A stretch of DNA of 64,000 nucleotides, from NCBI RefSeq assembly GCF_009939295.1, contig NZ_WVIC01000026.1, positions 1 through 64,000 of the forward strand, written 5' to 3'. The position numbers and the translations under genes were made by a program. Position 1 is the first letter of the stretch. Each line of letters begins with the position of its first letter. Below the pieces are notes generated by a model, which worked only from the letters and a program-made list of their open reading frames with translations, ran no database searches and was not told where the DNA came from. Source of the stretch: Petrachloros mirabilis ULC683 (lineage in GTDB: Bacteria > Cyanobacteriota > Cyanobacteriia > Thermosynechococcales > Thermosynechococcaceae). Below are positions 45,299-54,651 of this stretch, piece by piece.

Positions 45299-45814
45299 CT
45301 ACGCTCCCTCTGTCCAAGCCTGTCCTCCTGGCAGTGCAATCAGGCGATTGGTGATGACCTTAGCTAAATCCTTAGCAGAGTAGTGATAAATCAGCTCTAA
45401 GAGTTGTTGAGCCGTAGCAATGAGTTGTTCTCGATTGACTTGCTCACTCAATTGCATAGGCGTTAGTTTGCCACCTAATGCCTCAACGCTAGCAGGTGCG
45501 ATCGCTCCTTCTAGGGCTTCTTCCAACAAAGGCGACCATTCATTCAAGTTGATATAGTAAGACGCTTTGTTTGCCTTTAAGTTCAACTTTTGGATTCTCA
45601 AAATTGAGTCTGAAATAGAGGCTACCCAGGAGTTTGTCAACCGTTCCTCTAACTGATTTTTGATGAGATGTACTAGCAGTCGTACTAAAAATGACTCAAT
45701 ATTTCGCAAGATGGACTGTTTGCTCATCTCCTCTAGCTCATCCACGATTTCTAAGGCGTCATCATAACGCCCTTCTACAATGCTCAGCCTCAAGTCGAGC
45801 AGTTCTTGAGTCAT
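45299..45814 (-). CDS. DUF29 family protein
   Basis: A 171-residue helical protein matching DUF29 (cyanobacteria-rich): DLRLSIVEGRYDDALEIVDE, then LRNIESFLVRLLVHLIKNQL, with the family's SWxxSIxxxRxxI-like segment (NSWVASISDSILRIQKLNLK). Function is unknown. It lies 67 bp upstream of the Uma2 gene on the same strand. ATG at 45814 is the first start. Confidence 0.8.
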   Translation of the reverse strand: MTQELLDLRLSIVEGRYDDALEIVDELEEMSKQSILRNIESFLVRLLVHLIKNQLEERLTNSWVASISDSILRIQKLNLKANKASYYINLNEWSPLLEEALEGAIAPASVEALGGKLTPMQLSEQVNREQLIATAQQLLELIYHYSAKDLAKVITNRLIALPGGQAWTEGA

Positions 45815-46040
45815 GGCTTATTCCCCTAATGAGCAGATTTAGTATGTGCTTTGAATTAAGGTAACTATCCAATTATGCGTACTTTCATCATAACTTGGTT
45901 CGGCTAACTGGTTTCCAGCATAGGCAGCTACATGGGCGAGTTTGCCCTGATTCTCTGGGACACGAAGGTGTCTGGTTCAACCACCGCAGTGCGATCGCAT
46001 CTCTTATAGGCTTGACTACCGCAGCATCACGCATCACCCT

Positions 46041-46247
46041 GGTTGACTGACAAAACTTCAATTTGGGGGGTTCTGACTATCTCACAGTCCCCCAGAATGG
46101 GGGATGTAGGGGGCGAATGCAGGGTGAAATCGTTTTTCTCAGACTTGTGTTTACACCGAAGCCCCTTGGGAGAGGGATTGGGGGTGAGGGCGTACAACTT
46201 TTGTCAGTCAATCAGCCCCGTACCTCACTCAGGTGAGAACCGCTATA
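46041..46247. repeat. Mosaic of three repeat families
   Basis: 46057-46157 carries a G-rich palindrome (CCCCCAGAATGGGGGATG, AGGGGGCGAATGCAGGGT) and ends in GACTTGTGTTTACACCGAAG, like the right end of the 176-bp element. 46161-46215 (GGGAGAGGGATTGGGGGTGA ... TTTGTCAGTCAATCAG) recurs at about 54716-54763. 46216-46247 (CCCCGTACCTCACTCAGGTG then AGAACCGCTATA) is the right-hand third of the 108-bp element. Insertions have nested here. Confidence 0.7.
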
Positions 46248-46261
46248 TTACAAATGTAATA
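46246..46261. promoter_or_regulatory. Palindrome upstream of the abrB-doc module
   Basis: TATTACAAATGTAATA: 7-bp arms with a 2-bp spacer, 17 bp before the antitoxin start. It is a likely autoregulatory operator for the AbrB-type antitoxin. Its first two bases are shared with the end of the 108-bp element remnant. Confidence 0.5.
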
Positions 46262-46278
46262 ACTCTTTTTATGAAGAT

Positions 46279-46500
46279 ATGACGACCCTAAAAATTCGCA
46301 AGGTGGGGAACTCTCTTGGGCTTACTCTCCCTAAAGAAATCTTGGAAAAGTTGCAGGTGAGTGAAGGTGACACTGTGTTTGTTACTGAAACGCCAGATGG
46401 CATCCAGCTAACTCCTTATGATCCTGCCTTCGAGCAAGCAATGGCAGCGTATCATAAGGTCAACAGTCGATATAAGAATGCCTTACGCGAATTGGCGTGA
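46279..46500 (+). CDS. AbrB/MazE-type antitoxin
   Basis: A 73-residue SpoVT-AbrB swapped-hairpin protein: LKIRKVGNSLGLTLPKEILE, then LQVSEGDTVFVTETPDGIQL. The C-terminal tail (about residues 50-73) would bind the toxin. It ends at a GTGA overlap with the Doc start, so translation is coupled. The protein likely represses its own promoter at the adjacent palindrome. In type II nomenclature AbrB-type antitoxins pair with several toxin folds; pairing with Doc is established. Confidence 0.92.
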   Translation: MTTLKIRKVGNSLGLTLPKEILEKLQVSEGDTVFVTETPDGIQLTPYDPAFEQAMAAYHKVNSRYKNALRELA

Positions 46501-46892
46501 CGAGTCACTACTTCTGGCTAGATGAGCGTATTGTGCGAGCCATGCACGCTGATCAAATTGCGCGATATGGGGGTAGTCCAGGACTTCGAGATCAGAGCTT
46601 ATTATCAGCAAGTCTGGCTCGGCCCCAGCACCTGGCAACTTACGGCCAGTCCTCAACTCTATTTGACTTAGCTGCCGCCTACGGATTTGGATTAACCAAC
46701 AATCATCCCTTCATTGATGGTAATAAGCGAACAGCATTTGTGGTTATGGCCACCTTTCTAGAACTGAATGGATACACCTTGGTTGCGCCGGAACCAGAGG
46801 TTGTAGGGATGATGGAAGATCTTGCATCTGGACTGGTCAGTCAAGAACAGATGTCACGTTGGCTGGAGTCGTATTGTGACGTATCCTACTAG
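46497..46892 (+). CDS. doc: Doc (death-on-curing, Fic-fold) toxin
   Basis: A 131-residue Fic/Doc kinase toxin that phosphorylates EF-Tu in the characterised P1 Doc. The active motif is intact at residues 70-78 (HPFIDGNKR), preceded by AYGFGLTNN and followed by TAFVVMATFLELNGY. GTG at 46497 overlaps the antitoxin stop by four bases. No frameshift or stop is seen, so unlike the MazF-like and HicB remnants elsewhere in the window this toxin should be functional. Confidence 0.95.
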   Translation: MTSHYFWLDERIVRAMHADQIARYGGSPGLRDQSLLSASLARPQHLATYGQSSTLFDLAAAYGFGLTNNHPFIDGNKRTAFVVMATFLELNGYTLVAPEPEVVGMMEDLASGLVSQEQMSRWLESYCDVSY

Positions 46893-46936
46893 CTTGCCTA
46901 CCCGACTCCCAATACTGTTCGGTTAAGCCTCAACAT

Positions 46937-47023
46937 CATTGCACTCGCCCCCCAGCCCCCCAAATTGGGGGGTTCTGAACTCAAAGTCCCCCAGAATGGG
47001 GGATTTAGGGGGCGAATGCAATG
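46937..47023. repeat. G-rich palindromic repeat downstream of doc
   Basis: Outer inverted ends CATTGCA (46937-46943) and TGCAATG (47017-47023), next CTCGCCCCCC/GGGGGCGAA, and inside CCCCCCAAATTGGGGGG and CCCCCAGAATGGGGG. It matches the internal portions of repeats at 28207 and 46057. The surrounding gap 46893-47231 has nothing else assignable. Confidence 0.65.
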
Positions 47024-47231
47024 TCTATCGCTCTTTTGTCACTTTTATGGGAGAAAACTTGTAATGCCAAAATCTCGTTCCTAAAACGACGATGCCATAG
47101 GCTCCATGGAACCAATAAGTGCAGGGTTTAGATTTCCTCTGGATAGAGTGACAAAAGAGGGATACATCAAGGAGTTCGGTAATCTGCGTGGTTTTGGGTG
47201 TATGGCTGTGGTTTCAACCGCCAAGCGGCTT

Positions 47232-47714
47232 TTAGTTGCAGGCAAAGGAGGCATCGGGGATGACTTCTGCGTAAAGAGTGGCAACTGGTGCAGTATTTTC
47301 ATTCGCCCGGACAACTGCATAATTGATTTCTAGAATGTCATCGTTAGGGTTTGGGTCACGGTCGAGGACATAGGGTCGTGAACCGAGGCTACTAGCTCGA
47401 TTACTATTAGGATCCTCTGGCGTTCGATCTTCTACATCTGGCAATGCATTATCAAGGGTTTTTCCATAATCATTACAATTATTATTGTCAGCAGGGAGTT
47501 GACTCGCCTCAAATCTAACCAATTCTAAGTCTTCCTGAATCCAGGTTGTGGCTTCGCTATACTCCTGTGCGCGAACCTTGAATAGAGAAGCAACAACCAG
47601 GGCTTGCATGGCAGCTCCGACAAAAGTGACAGTGATCAGAATACCGACCATGACCTCAACAAGGGTAAAACCTTTATGATTTAGTCTCATTAAACGGCCG
47701 ATTATGTACATCAT
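47232..47714 (-). CDS. Type IV pilin-like (PilV-type) minor pseudopilin
   Basis: A 160-residue prepilin. The leader (residues 1-15, or 1-7 from the internal ATG at MRLNHKG) ends in Gly before FTLVEVMVGILITVTFVGAA, the class III signal with Glu at +5. The soluble part has three Cys and a WIQEDLELVRFEASQL helix. It would be cleaved by PilD and inserted in the pilus base. It is last in a leftward three-gene cluster with PilX- and PilW-like genes. Minor pilins of this sort prime type IV pilus assembly or, in cyanobacteria, belong to hormogonium-polysaccharide (hps) loci. Confidence 0.85.
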   Translation of the reverse strand: MMYIIGRLMRLNHKGFTLVEVMVGILITVTFVGAAMQALVVASLFKVRAQEYSEATTWIQEDLELVRFEASQLPADNNNCNDYGKTLDNALPDVEDRTPEDPNSNRASSLGSRPYVLDRDPNPNDDILEINYAVVRANENTAPVATLYAEVIPDASFACN

Positions 47715-47786
47715 AGTTCCTTCATTCAGCTACAGCTCTAGCACCTAAAGACACTGCACAAACTACACTCTAAAGGCTTATCTAAT

Positions 47787-49157
47787 CTAATTAGAAGTTC
47801 TAAAAGGATCTGCCTCTTGTCTCCAGGCTGTAATTGGTTGAATTTTTGAAAAGGAGTTTTGTAGAGTACTTGGCAGCAAACTCCAATTGAAGCTCGTTGG
47901 AAGATTAACCACATTTTTGTTTGAGTTTGAGCCAAAGGGAGGACCTGCCCAAGTATTAATCCAAATAGCGCCGAATATGCCAAGACCGTTCCCTCCACCA
48001 TTAATTCCAGCCATAGCAGCGGGTGCAAAGATAAAAGCATAGATATCGGCAGTTCCGCTAATCTTAAGCTCTGAAGTTTCGTAGATTTTAGTATCTCCTG
48101 CTACAGCATAGTTCATAGCTGGCCCATTGACGCCCTTCCCATTACTTCCATAAATTTGCAAAGCATTAGTTTCACCCTTAATGCCAGCATTGCCTTTAAG
48201 ATCAATATTTCCTTGTACATACAATCGGACAACAGATCCAGAAGAAACGGATAGGCTATTATTACCAATATCCAAATCAGTGACTAAATAAGAGTAAATA
48301 TTTGGAGTTCCAGGATCAGGATTGTCTCCAGATCTTGGGAGTTGACAATTTTTGGAGCCACAAAGTTGTGAAGGCGTCAAAGCTGAACTGATATGACTAG
48401 GCAATAGAGGTAGCGGAGGAAAATCCAAAGCTGGTGCTATGTTCAATTTCCATTTTTTTAGATCAGAAAGATTTTTTGACTTATCAAATAAACCAGAAGT
48501 AACTTCACAATCCTTGGTTTGAACATTTCCATTTATTTTTTGATTTCCACCCCCAAGATTGCCGTTCCCAGGCGCATCAAAAGTCGCAACCCACAGAGCT
48601 GGTTCTTGTCCAATTGGTGGGGAAGAAACTACAGGTATATCCACTACAACCGCCTGTAGAGATTTTTCAGGATTGTTGTCTTGAATCGATGTTATATCAT
48701 TTGTGCCCACAACTCTTAAAGTTCCCGATGTTTCTCCTGTGCCGGGCGGCTCATAACCAATTATCTTAAAGTGACCAGTATTTGCAACGGGAACCCAGTC
48801 ATCAATAATTTGATCGACATCAATAACCTCACCCAGCGTCGTTCCGCAAACTTCCTTTTCAAGATACTGAACCCAAGCATTGGACTGGGAGGAATCTTTA
48901 TGGTCATAGGGCAGCCTAGCTAACTCAGGAGCCCTCTGAAAAAGTGATTGAGTTCTAGTGATGCCAACTTCAGCAATGCTTAATCCCTTTGTTCTATCGC
49001 TTAAAGCAATTGCATTTTGGCGATCATCTTGCGATCGCACAATCATAGTCATACCCAACAGCATCAAAATCACACCCACGCCCATCGCCACCGGCATCGC
49101 AAACCCCTGATGAGACTGCGTAGATCGCCACAGCATCCATCTTAACTTTGCGCTCAT
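47787..49157 (-). CDS. PilX-like pilus assembly protein
   Basis: A 456-residue protein. Its N-terminus resembles PilX: SHQGFAMPVAMGVGVILMLL, a basic stretch then a prepilin-like GF and membrane helix, without Glu at +5. The large exported part is Gly/Asn/Ser-rich with a beta-helix-like middle (VVRLYVQGNIDLKGNAGIKG...) similar to polymer-forming surface proteins. It contains several Cys. It lies between the PilW- and PilV-like genes on one strand, so it likely joins the same minor-pilin complex. The C-terminal domain is unrecognised and may be an adhesin. Confidence 0.7.
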   Translation of the reverse strand: MSAKLRWMLWRSTQSHQGFAMPVAMGVGVILMLLGMTMIVRSQDDRQNAIALSDRTKGLSIAEVGITRTQSLFQRAPELARLPYDHKDSSQSNAWVQYLEKEVCGTTLGEVIDVDQIIDDWVPVANTGHFKIIGYEPPGTGETSGTLRVVGTNDITSIQDNNPEKSLQAVVVDIPVVSSPPIGQEPALWVATFDAPGNGNLGGGNQKINGNVQTKDCEVTSGLFDKSKNLSDLKKWKLNIAPALDFPPLPLLPSHISSALTPSQLCGSKNCQLPRSGDNPDPGTPNIYSYLVTDLDIGNNSLSVSSGSVVRLYVQGNIDLKGNAGIKGETNALQIYGSNGKGVNGPAMNYAVAGDTKIYETSELKISGTADIYAFIFAPAAMAGINGGGNGLGIFGAIWINTWAGPPFGSNSNKNVVNLPTSFNWSLLPSTLQNSFSKIQPITAWRQEADPFRTSN

Positions 49158-49267
49158 CTGAATCCCCCCATGTAAATCTGTGCTGACCTGATGGCTATCG
49201 AACTAACGACAACCTAAATTTCACTCAAGCTCTCGATAATATAGCCGAACCCTCGTGAATCAAACCT

Positions 49268-49915
49268 CTAGTTACTGGCCTCAACACTGCGGACAAAAAC
49301 ACGAGTACTCGTGCCCAGCTTCAAAGACTCTCCAATCGTCCCATTCAGGCAAACCTGAATGCTGGAGCCTTCTAAAAATAGCTTCAACCCTGCTGCCGTC
49401 ACCTCCGTACCGCCACCGGTACAAGAACTGGTCGGACTAGCAGCAATAGCATCCACCAAGGGGAACCCCTTCTCACCCGGCTCATCCGAGCGATAAATCA
49501 TGTGTGAACCCCGCCAGCCTTCCCCGTCCACAGCACTGTCCACCACATAGTAGACCACCCGCTGCGGCGTAGTGCTGGGAGCAATGGCTGGCTTTTCCAG
49601 ATACAAAACTGGCTGATAATCATTGCTTGCAGGTTCCCAGTCAGTCCAACCCAGAGGCTCTGAGCTGCTCACCGAAAGCGCCTCACGAATATCCTCAGCA
49701 ATAAAATCTAAGGCTAAGTTAAGCTTGTTACGCCCCTGCGTTTCAGCCTGGGTCTTATGCTCAGCCCTCAGTGCTGAAGCAAACCCAACCCCAGCCCCAG
49801 AGAGAACAGCCCCAGCCAAAATCACACCAACCATCAGTTCAACCAAGGAAAACCCCCGAGACGATGAGCATCTCAGAAGCTTGGTAAGGTAATATAGCCA
49901 GTCTTGTTGGATCAT
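49268..49915 (-). CDS. Type IV pilin-like (PilW-type) minor pseudopilin
   Basis: A 215-residue prepilin. Cleavage is predicted after Gly21 in SSSRGFSLVELMVGVILAGA, with Glu at +5 and a hydrophobic helix to about residue 43. The soluble domain contains AETQGRNKLNLALDFIAEDI, as in PilW/HpsC-like proteins, and a Cys pair. It is first of the three-gene leftward cluster, 110 bp before the PilX-like gene. Confidence 0.85.
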   Translation of the reverse strand: MIQQDWLYYLTKLLRCSSSRGFSLVELMVGVILAGAVLSGAGVGFASALRAEHKTQAETQGRNKLNLALDFIAEDIREALSVSSSEPLGWTDWEPASNDYQPVLYLEKPAIAPSTTPQRVVYYVVDSAVDGEGWRGSHMIYRSDEPGEKGFPLVDAIAASPTSSCTGGGTEVTAAGLKLFLEGSSIQVCLNGTIGESLKLGTSTRVFVRSVEASN

Positions 49916-50217
49916 GAATCTTAAACCAATCAGTTGAAGGGCAACAGTGGAAGCCCGCAGTGCCTCCCCTGAATGGGTTTAGGCGAGCCGTTTCCTGTTA
50001 CTGTCTCCATGTTAAGCTTCAGCATTTCTATGCCGGTGCAGTAAAATCACGGAACTTTTCAGGCCAATTGAGCAACAATCTATCAGGTCTCTTTAGTGGT
50101 AAATACTGAAAGCTAGAGGTAATGGCTCAGAAACGGGTAAATCTCGGTGAATCCACCGTGGCTGGTGATTGATTCACTCTGCCAGGCTGAAAACGAATCC
50201 AGTCTCTCTCTTCACCC
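49916..50217. other. Divergent promoter region, pilin cluster and glycosyltransferase
   Basis: 302 bp between the divergent PilW-like gene and the glycosylphosphotransferase. It must hold promoters for both directions. I see no RNA gene, clear operator or conserved box in it. Confidence 0.3.
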
Positions 50218-51639
50218 ATGCGTAAACGTCGAAGACAAAACAAACCTCACGGGCTCTTGCAACGGTATGCCCGCATGGTTTGGATTCTCCAAAAGGTGAT
50301 CGATGCCACATTGGTGGCGGTCTTCTTGGTGGTGATGAGCCTGGCTTACCAGGTCTACTTTGACGCACCCTACATATTGCTAGCGGCGATCTCCTTTCTG
50401 ATTACTCCCCCGCTGTTTCAAGCGACTGGCCTATATTACTCATTCCGAGGCGACCATCCCGCAGCAGAATATCCCAAGATCTTTCTAGGCTGGGTGATAG
50501 AGGTACTCATCCTGCTGATCTTAGGCTACCTAACCAAAACATCCGAACACTTTTCAAGACTGCTGATCACCACCTGGCTGCTGGTCACCCCCCTAGGCAT
50601 TTGCTGCTTCCACTTGATGGTACGCATGATGCTCAGACAGCTCCGCGCCTCTGGCCATAACACCCGCAAAGCCGTGATCGCTGGCACCAATGAACTAGCT
50701 GGGTATTTAGCGCAAGAACTGAATCAGAGTCCGGAACTAGGCATCCAGTTCTGTGGATTTTTTACAGATCAGTCTTGCCTGGAGTCGGGTCGTCCCTGGC
50801 GGCAGCCCCTGATTGGTACCCTGTCAGAATTACCCAACTACATCCAGCGCTTCAAGATTGATGTAGTTTATATTGCCCTACAGCTCACTGAAGAAGAGGG
50901 CATCTCTAAACTCATGTATGCCCTCCAAGACACCACCGCCTGTGTTTATTTTGTACCCAACCTGCTGACCTTTAACCTTCTGCACGCTCGGGTTCATGAA
51001 CTACATGGCATTCCTGTCCTGGCGATTTGGGAAACCCCCTTTGATGCCCTTCAAGGCTCTATGAAGCGGATCACAGATATTATTGTTGCGCTACTGGTGC
51101 TGGTGTTGACATCACCCCTAATGGCAGCAATTGCCCTAGCCGTAAAACTGTCTTCCCCGGGCTCTATTTTGTTTGTCCAACGGCGTTACGGGCTCAGTGG
51201 CACCGAAATTCCTGTTTACAAATTCCGCTCCATGCGCGTCACCGAAGACGGGGCAGACATTCCCCAAGCCCAGCAGAACGACCCTCGCGTCACCCCCATC
51301 GGAGCCTTTTTGCGACGCACCTCTTTGGATGAGCTTCCCCAATTTATCAACGTCTTGCAGGGTCATATGAGCATTGTTGGGCCCCGTCCCCATGCTGTGG
51401 CGCACAACGAGCACTATCGTAAGTTGATTCAGGGATATATGCTGCGCCATATTGTCAAGCCTGGAATCACGGGCTGGGCACAAATCCATGGACTTCGAGG
51501 CGAAACCGAAACCCTTGACAAAATGGAACGCCGAGTCGCCTATGACCTTCACTATCTTCGTCATTGGTCTTTGTGGCTCGACCTAGTGATTATTGTCCGA
51601 ACTATTATGGTGGTGTTTAAGCACCAGAATGCCTACTAG
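50218..51639 (+). CDS. Polyprenyl glycosylphosphotransferase (exopolysaccharide priming enzyme)
   Basis: A 473-residue WbaP/WcaJ-type enzyme that loads the first sugar phosphate on undecaprenyl phosphate. Four N-terminal membrane helices (about residues 20-145) precede a CoA-binding-like Rossmann domain (about 150-260). A further membrane helix (MKRITDIIVALLVLVLTSPL) leads to the catalytic domain, with VQRRYGLSGTEIPVYKFRSM, LRRTSLDELPQFINVLQGHM and VGPRPHA. It is divergent from the pilin-like cluster, which suggests coordinated surface polysaccharide and pilus functions, as in hps-type loci. No other polysaccharide gene is nearby. Confidence 0.92.
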   Translation: MRKRRRQNKPHGLLQRYARMVWILQKVIDATLVAVFLVVMSLAYQVYFDAPYILLAAISFLITPPLFQATGLYYSFRGDHPAAEYPKIFLGWVIEVLILLILGYLTKTSEHFSRLLITTWLLVTPLGICCFHLMVRMMLRQLRASGHNTRKAVIAGTNELAGYLAQELNQSPELGIQFCGFFTDQSCLESGRPWRQPLIGTLSELPNYIQRFKIDVVYIALQLTEEEGISKLMYALQDTTACVYFVPNLLTFNLLHARVHELHGIPVLAIWETPFDALQGSMKRITDIIVALLVLVLTSPLMAAIALAVKLSSPGSILFVQRRYGLSGTEIPVYKFRSMRVTEDGADIPQAQQNDPRVTPIGAFLRRTSLDELPQFINVLQGHMSIVGPRPHAVAHNEHYRKLIQGYMLRHIVKPGITGWAQIHGLRGETETLDKMERRVAYDLHYLRHWSLWLDLVIIVRTIMVVFKHQNAY

Positions 51640-51695
51640 GGCAACATGAGTTTGGTGGCTCTCGCCTCCCCATCGCCCCAACCCCCCAGAATTGG

Positions 51696-51963
51696 CTACG
51701 GTGTACACACAAGTCTTGCAAAGATTTTGAACTCTCGCGGGTACATTCCGCCCAATTTTTACTCTTTGCACTCGCCCCCCTAGCCCCCCAAGTTTGGGGG
51801 GAAATAGTCCAGTTTTTATTGATCTCCCTCCAAACTTGGCTACCGTGTACGCACAAGTCTTGAAAAGAGTCCCAGTTTTTGCCGATCTCCCCCCAAACTT
51901 GGGGGGTCGGGGGGGCTAATGTAGGGTGGAACGGGTTTATCCAGAGATGTGTGAACACCGTAG
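51696..51963. repeat. Tandem/nested copies of the CTACGGTGTAC palindromic element
   Basis: Left end CTACGGTGTACACACAAGTC at 51696. A second left end CTACCGTGTACGCACAAGTC lies at 51840, and one right end ACACCGTAG closes at 51963. Both units carry CCCCCCAAGTTTGGGGGG-type inverted blocks. The structure is a full element (51840-51963, shortened) abutting a partial one (51696-51839). It fills most of the 351-bp gap 51640-51990. Confidence 0.65.
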
Positions 51964-51990
51964 CCCAATGTTGGCAGAGGGGTTAGAGCC

Positions 51991-54651
51991 TTAGCCCTCA
52001 GAAGACTTGTTAGATTTGCGAGTTGAGGTTTTCTTGGCCGTTGTACTTTTCTTGGCTGTGGTTTTGCGAGTCGTTTTCGCAGTACTCGTCTTCTTTTGGG
52101 TGGACTTTGTAGAAGCCTTGGTCGCCAACAACGCCACCGCTTGATTCAGCGTTAAGGACTCCACAGTTTGGCCTTCTGCAAGACTGACATTGGTTTTATT
52201 GTGCTTCACATAAGGGCCATAGGGGCCATCGTAAAGATTCACTGGGGCTTCATCTTCGGGATGATTGCCGAGTTCCCGCAGCGGAGTTTTAGCCTTCCGT
52301 CCCCCACGACTGCTCTTGGGAGTCGCCAGCAACTCCAATGCCCGCTCTAGAGACACCGTAAACAAGTCATCTCCTGCTTTCAAAGAGCGATAGTCTTTGC
52401 CCTCTTTGCCTTGGTCGTGCACCACATAGGGACCGAAGCGTCCTAACCCCACCTTGACGGGGGCACCCGTGTCAGGATGTGCGCCCAGGGTGCGGGGAAG
52501 CGCCAGAAGGCTCACAGCTTTTTCTAGGGTGACATCCTCCATGGACAGTCCCTTGGGTAGAGAGGCGCGCTTTGGCTTTTTATTTTCCTCAGACTCATCT
52601 CCTAAGCGCACGTAGGGGCCGTAAGGCCCAATCAACAGGTAAATCGGCTCGCCCGTCTCTGGGTGCATCCCGACTTTTTCGGGGCCTTCCAGTTTTTGCT
52701 TCAGCAAGACTTCAATTTGCTCTGGCGTTAGATCTGCCGGAGTCATGTCCTTGGGCAAAGAGGCTTTGACTGGGTCGCTGCCATTTTCAGTCTCAATGTA
52801 GGGACCAAAACGCCCAATGCGGACTTTGGCTTCTAGGTCATCGAGCACGATGGTGCGGGCTTCGGCAGGGTCAATGGCCGACTCTCGATCTTTGACTTGA
52901 TTTTCTAGACCTTGATCCCCCAAGTAGAAGGCTTTGAGATAGGGCAGCCATTCGGCTTCGCCGGTGGAAATATCATCTAGGGTTTGCTCCATTCTGGCTG
53001 TGAAGCCTGTGTCAACCAGATCTGGGAAGTGTTGCTCTAGCAGCGCGGTGACGGCAAAGGCCGTAAAGGTGGGAATTAAGGCATTTCCGCCGCGCTGGGC
53101 GTAGTTCCGGTCAATCAGGGTGCCAATTACAGAGGCGTAGGTGCTAGGTCGTCCAATACCCTCACTTTCGAGCATCTTGACCAAAGAGGCTTCTGTGTAT
53201 CGAGCGGGGGGTTGAGTCTCATGGCCGATTGCTTCTAAATCGGTACATTTGGGTGTATCGCCTTGACGTAGGAGCGGTAACACCACTTCTTGATCTTCAA
53301 TGGCCGCATCGGGATCATCAGAGCCTTCTACATAGGCGCGGAAAAAGCCAGGAAAGTCAATGCGCTTACCCCCAGCACGGAAGTCGGCATTGTCTACTTG
53401 CAAATGCACGGTGATATGAGTTTGGCGGGCTTCTGCCATTTGGCAGGCAATGGTGCGCTTCCAAATCAGCTCATAGAGGGCGCGCTCTTGCCCCGACAGC
53501 CCAGATGCCTGGGGGGTACGAAAGTTGCTGCCTGCGGGTCGAATGGCCTCGTGAGCCTCCTGAGCGCCTTTGGACTTGGTGGCGTATTGGCGGGGCTTAG
53601 GGCTGAGATAGTCTTTGCCGTAGAGGGTTTCAACGCAGTCTCGTGCCGCTGAAATTGCCTGTTGCGACAGATGCACCGAGTCGGTTCGCATATAGGTGAT
53701 GTAGCCTTGTTCGTAGAGGCTTTGGGCGATGCGCATTGTGTCTCGTGCTGAGAGCCGCAGCTTGCGGTTGGCCTCCTGTTGCAGGGTGGAGGTGGTAAAG
53801 GGTGCCGAGGGCTTGCGGGTGACGAGCCGCTCTTCTACGGAAGCGACTTGCCAGGGTTGTTTGGCTAGGCGAGTCTTCAGGGTTTCGGCTTCGGCCTGGT
53901 TTAGAAGGACAACATCTCGACCGGCAATCACTTGGCCGGTATTTTCGTCAAAGTCATTGCCGGTGGCGAGGCGCTTACCTGCCAGTGCCACGAGCTTGGC
54001 CTCAAAGGGGGCTTTGGCTTGCAGGAGGCTGGCCTTCAGATCCCAGTAACTCCCTTGGCGGAAGGCGCGCCGCTCTCGCTCTCGCTGGACTAGCAGCCGC
54101 ACGGCCACAGATTGCACCCGTCCTGCCGATAGACTGGGAGCAATTTTTTTCCACAACAGCGGCGACAGGGTGTACCCCACCAGCCTGTCTAAAATGCGTC
54201 GGGTTTCTTGGGCTCGGACTAAGCGTTGGTCAATGTCGCGGCAGTTATGCAACGCCGCCTGGATGGCTTCGCTGGTAATTTCATGGAACACCATGCGCTT
54301 GATGGGCACATGGGGGTTGAGCAATTGCACTAAATGCCAGCTAATGCTTTCTCCTTCGCGGTCTTCATCCGTGGCCAGCACCAATTCATCGGCTGCTTTG
54401 AGGGCATCTTTTAGCTCTTTGACGATTTTTTTCTTGTCTTTGGGCACCACATACAAGGGTTCAAAGCTCGACTCTACATTGACCCCTAGGCTCGACCACT
54501 TCTCCCCCTTAACTTTGGCCGGAATTTCAGTGGCGTCCCGAGGTAGATCCCGAACATGCCCCATGGATGCCTCGACGCGGTAGCCTGCGGGGAGGTAGTT
54601 GCGGATGGTACGGGCTTTTGTCGGTGATTCGACGATGACCAGGGTGGACAT
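51991..54651 (-). CDS. topA: DNA topoisomerase I (type IA)
   Basis: An 886-residue enzyme that relaxes negative supercoils. The Toprim domain has [13 protein letters not shown] at the N-terminus and [17 protein letters not shown]. The active-site Tyr lies in [16 protein letters not shown]. The C-terminal region has four repeats with [28 protein letters not shown] and [10 protein letters not shown], as in bacterial C-terminal toprim repeats instead of zinc fingers. The last roughly 45 residues are a Lys/Thr/Ser-rich tail, as is common in cyanobacterial TopA. Confidence 0.97.
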   Translation of the reverse strand: MSTLVIVESPTKARTIRNYLPAGYRVEASMGHVRDLPRDATEIPAKVKGEKWSSLGVNVESSFEPLYVVPKDKKKIVKELKDALKAADELVLATDEDREGESISWHLVQLLNPHVPIKRMVFHEITSEAIQAALHNCRDIDQRLVRAQETRRILDRLVGYTLSPLLWKKIAPSLSAGRVQSVAVRLLVQRERERRAFRQGSYWDLKASLLQAKAPFEAKLVALAGKRLATGNDFDENTGQVIAGRDVVLLNQAEAETLKTRLAKQPWQVASVEERLVTRKPSAPFTTSTLQQEANRKLRLSARDTMRIAQSLYEQGYITYMRTDSVHLSQQAISAARDCVETLYGKDYLSPKPRQYATKSKGAQEAHEAIRPAGSNFRTPQASGLSGQERALYELIWKRTIACQMAEARQTHITVHLQVDNADFRAGGKRIDFPGFFRAYVEGSDDPDAAIEDQEVVLPLLRQGDTPKCTDLEAIGHETQPPARYTEASLVKMLESEGIGRPSTYASVIGTLIDRNYAQRGGNALIPTFTAFAVTALLEQHFPDLVDTGFTARMEQTLDDISTGEAEWLPYLKAFYLGDQGLENQVKDRESAIDPAEARTIVLDDLEAKVRIGRFGPYIETENGSDPVKASLPKDMTPADLTPEQIEVLLKQKLEGPEKVGMHPETGEPIYLLIGPYGPYVRLGDESEENKKPKRASLPKGLSMEDVTLEKAVSLLALPRTLGAHPDTGAPVKVGLGRFGPYVVHDQGKEGKDYRSLKAGDDLFTVSLERALELLATPKSSRGGRKAKTPLRELGNHPEDEAPVNLYDGPYGPYVKHNKTNVSLAEGQTVESLTLNQAVALLATKASTKSTQKKTSTAKTTRKTTAKKSTTAKKTSTRKSNKSSEG

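Larger units (their letters stand above)
45815..46278. other. 464-bp gap dominated by repeats upstream of the AbrB-Doc module
   Basis: 45815-46040 contains no assignable gene. From 46041 to 46247 several dispersed repeats abut. The promoter and a palindromic operator for the toxin-antitoxin pair follow at 46246-46278. Confidence 0.5.

Noticed and set aside
46937-47023. CRISPR-like repetition of G-rich blocks
   Set aside because: There are no regularly spaced repeats or spacers; the blocks are palindromes of dispersed elements.
47106-47333. 75-codon plus-strand frame over the PilV-like gene end
   Set aside because: It is antisense to a convincing prepilin gene and has no features of its own.
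51991-52140. Lys/Thr-rich C-terminal tail of TopA as a frameshift artefact
   Set aside because: Similar basic low-complexity tails are common in cyanobacterial topoisomerase I; the frame is continuous.
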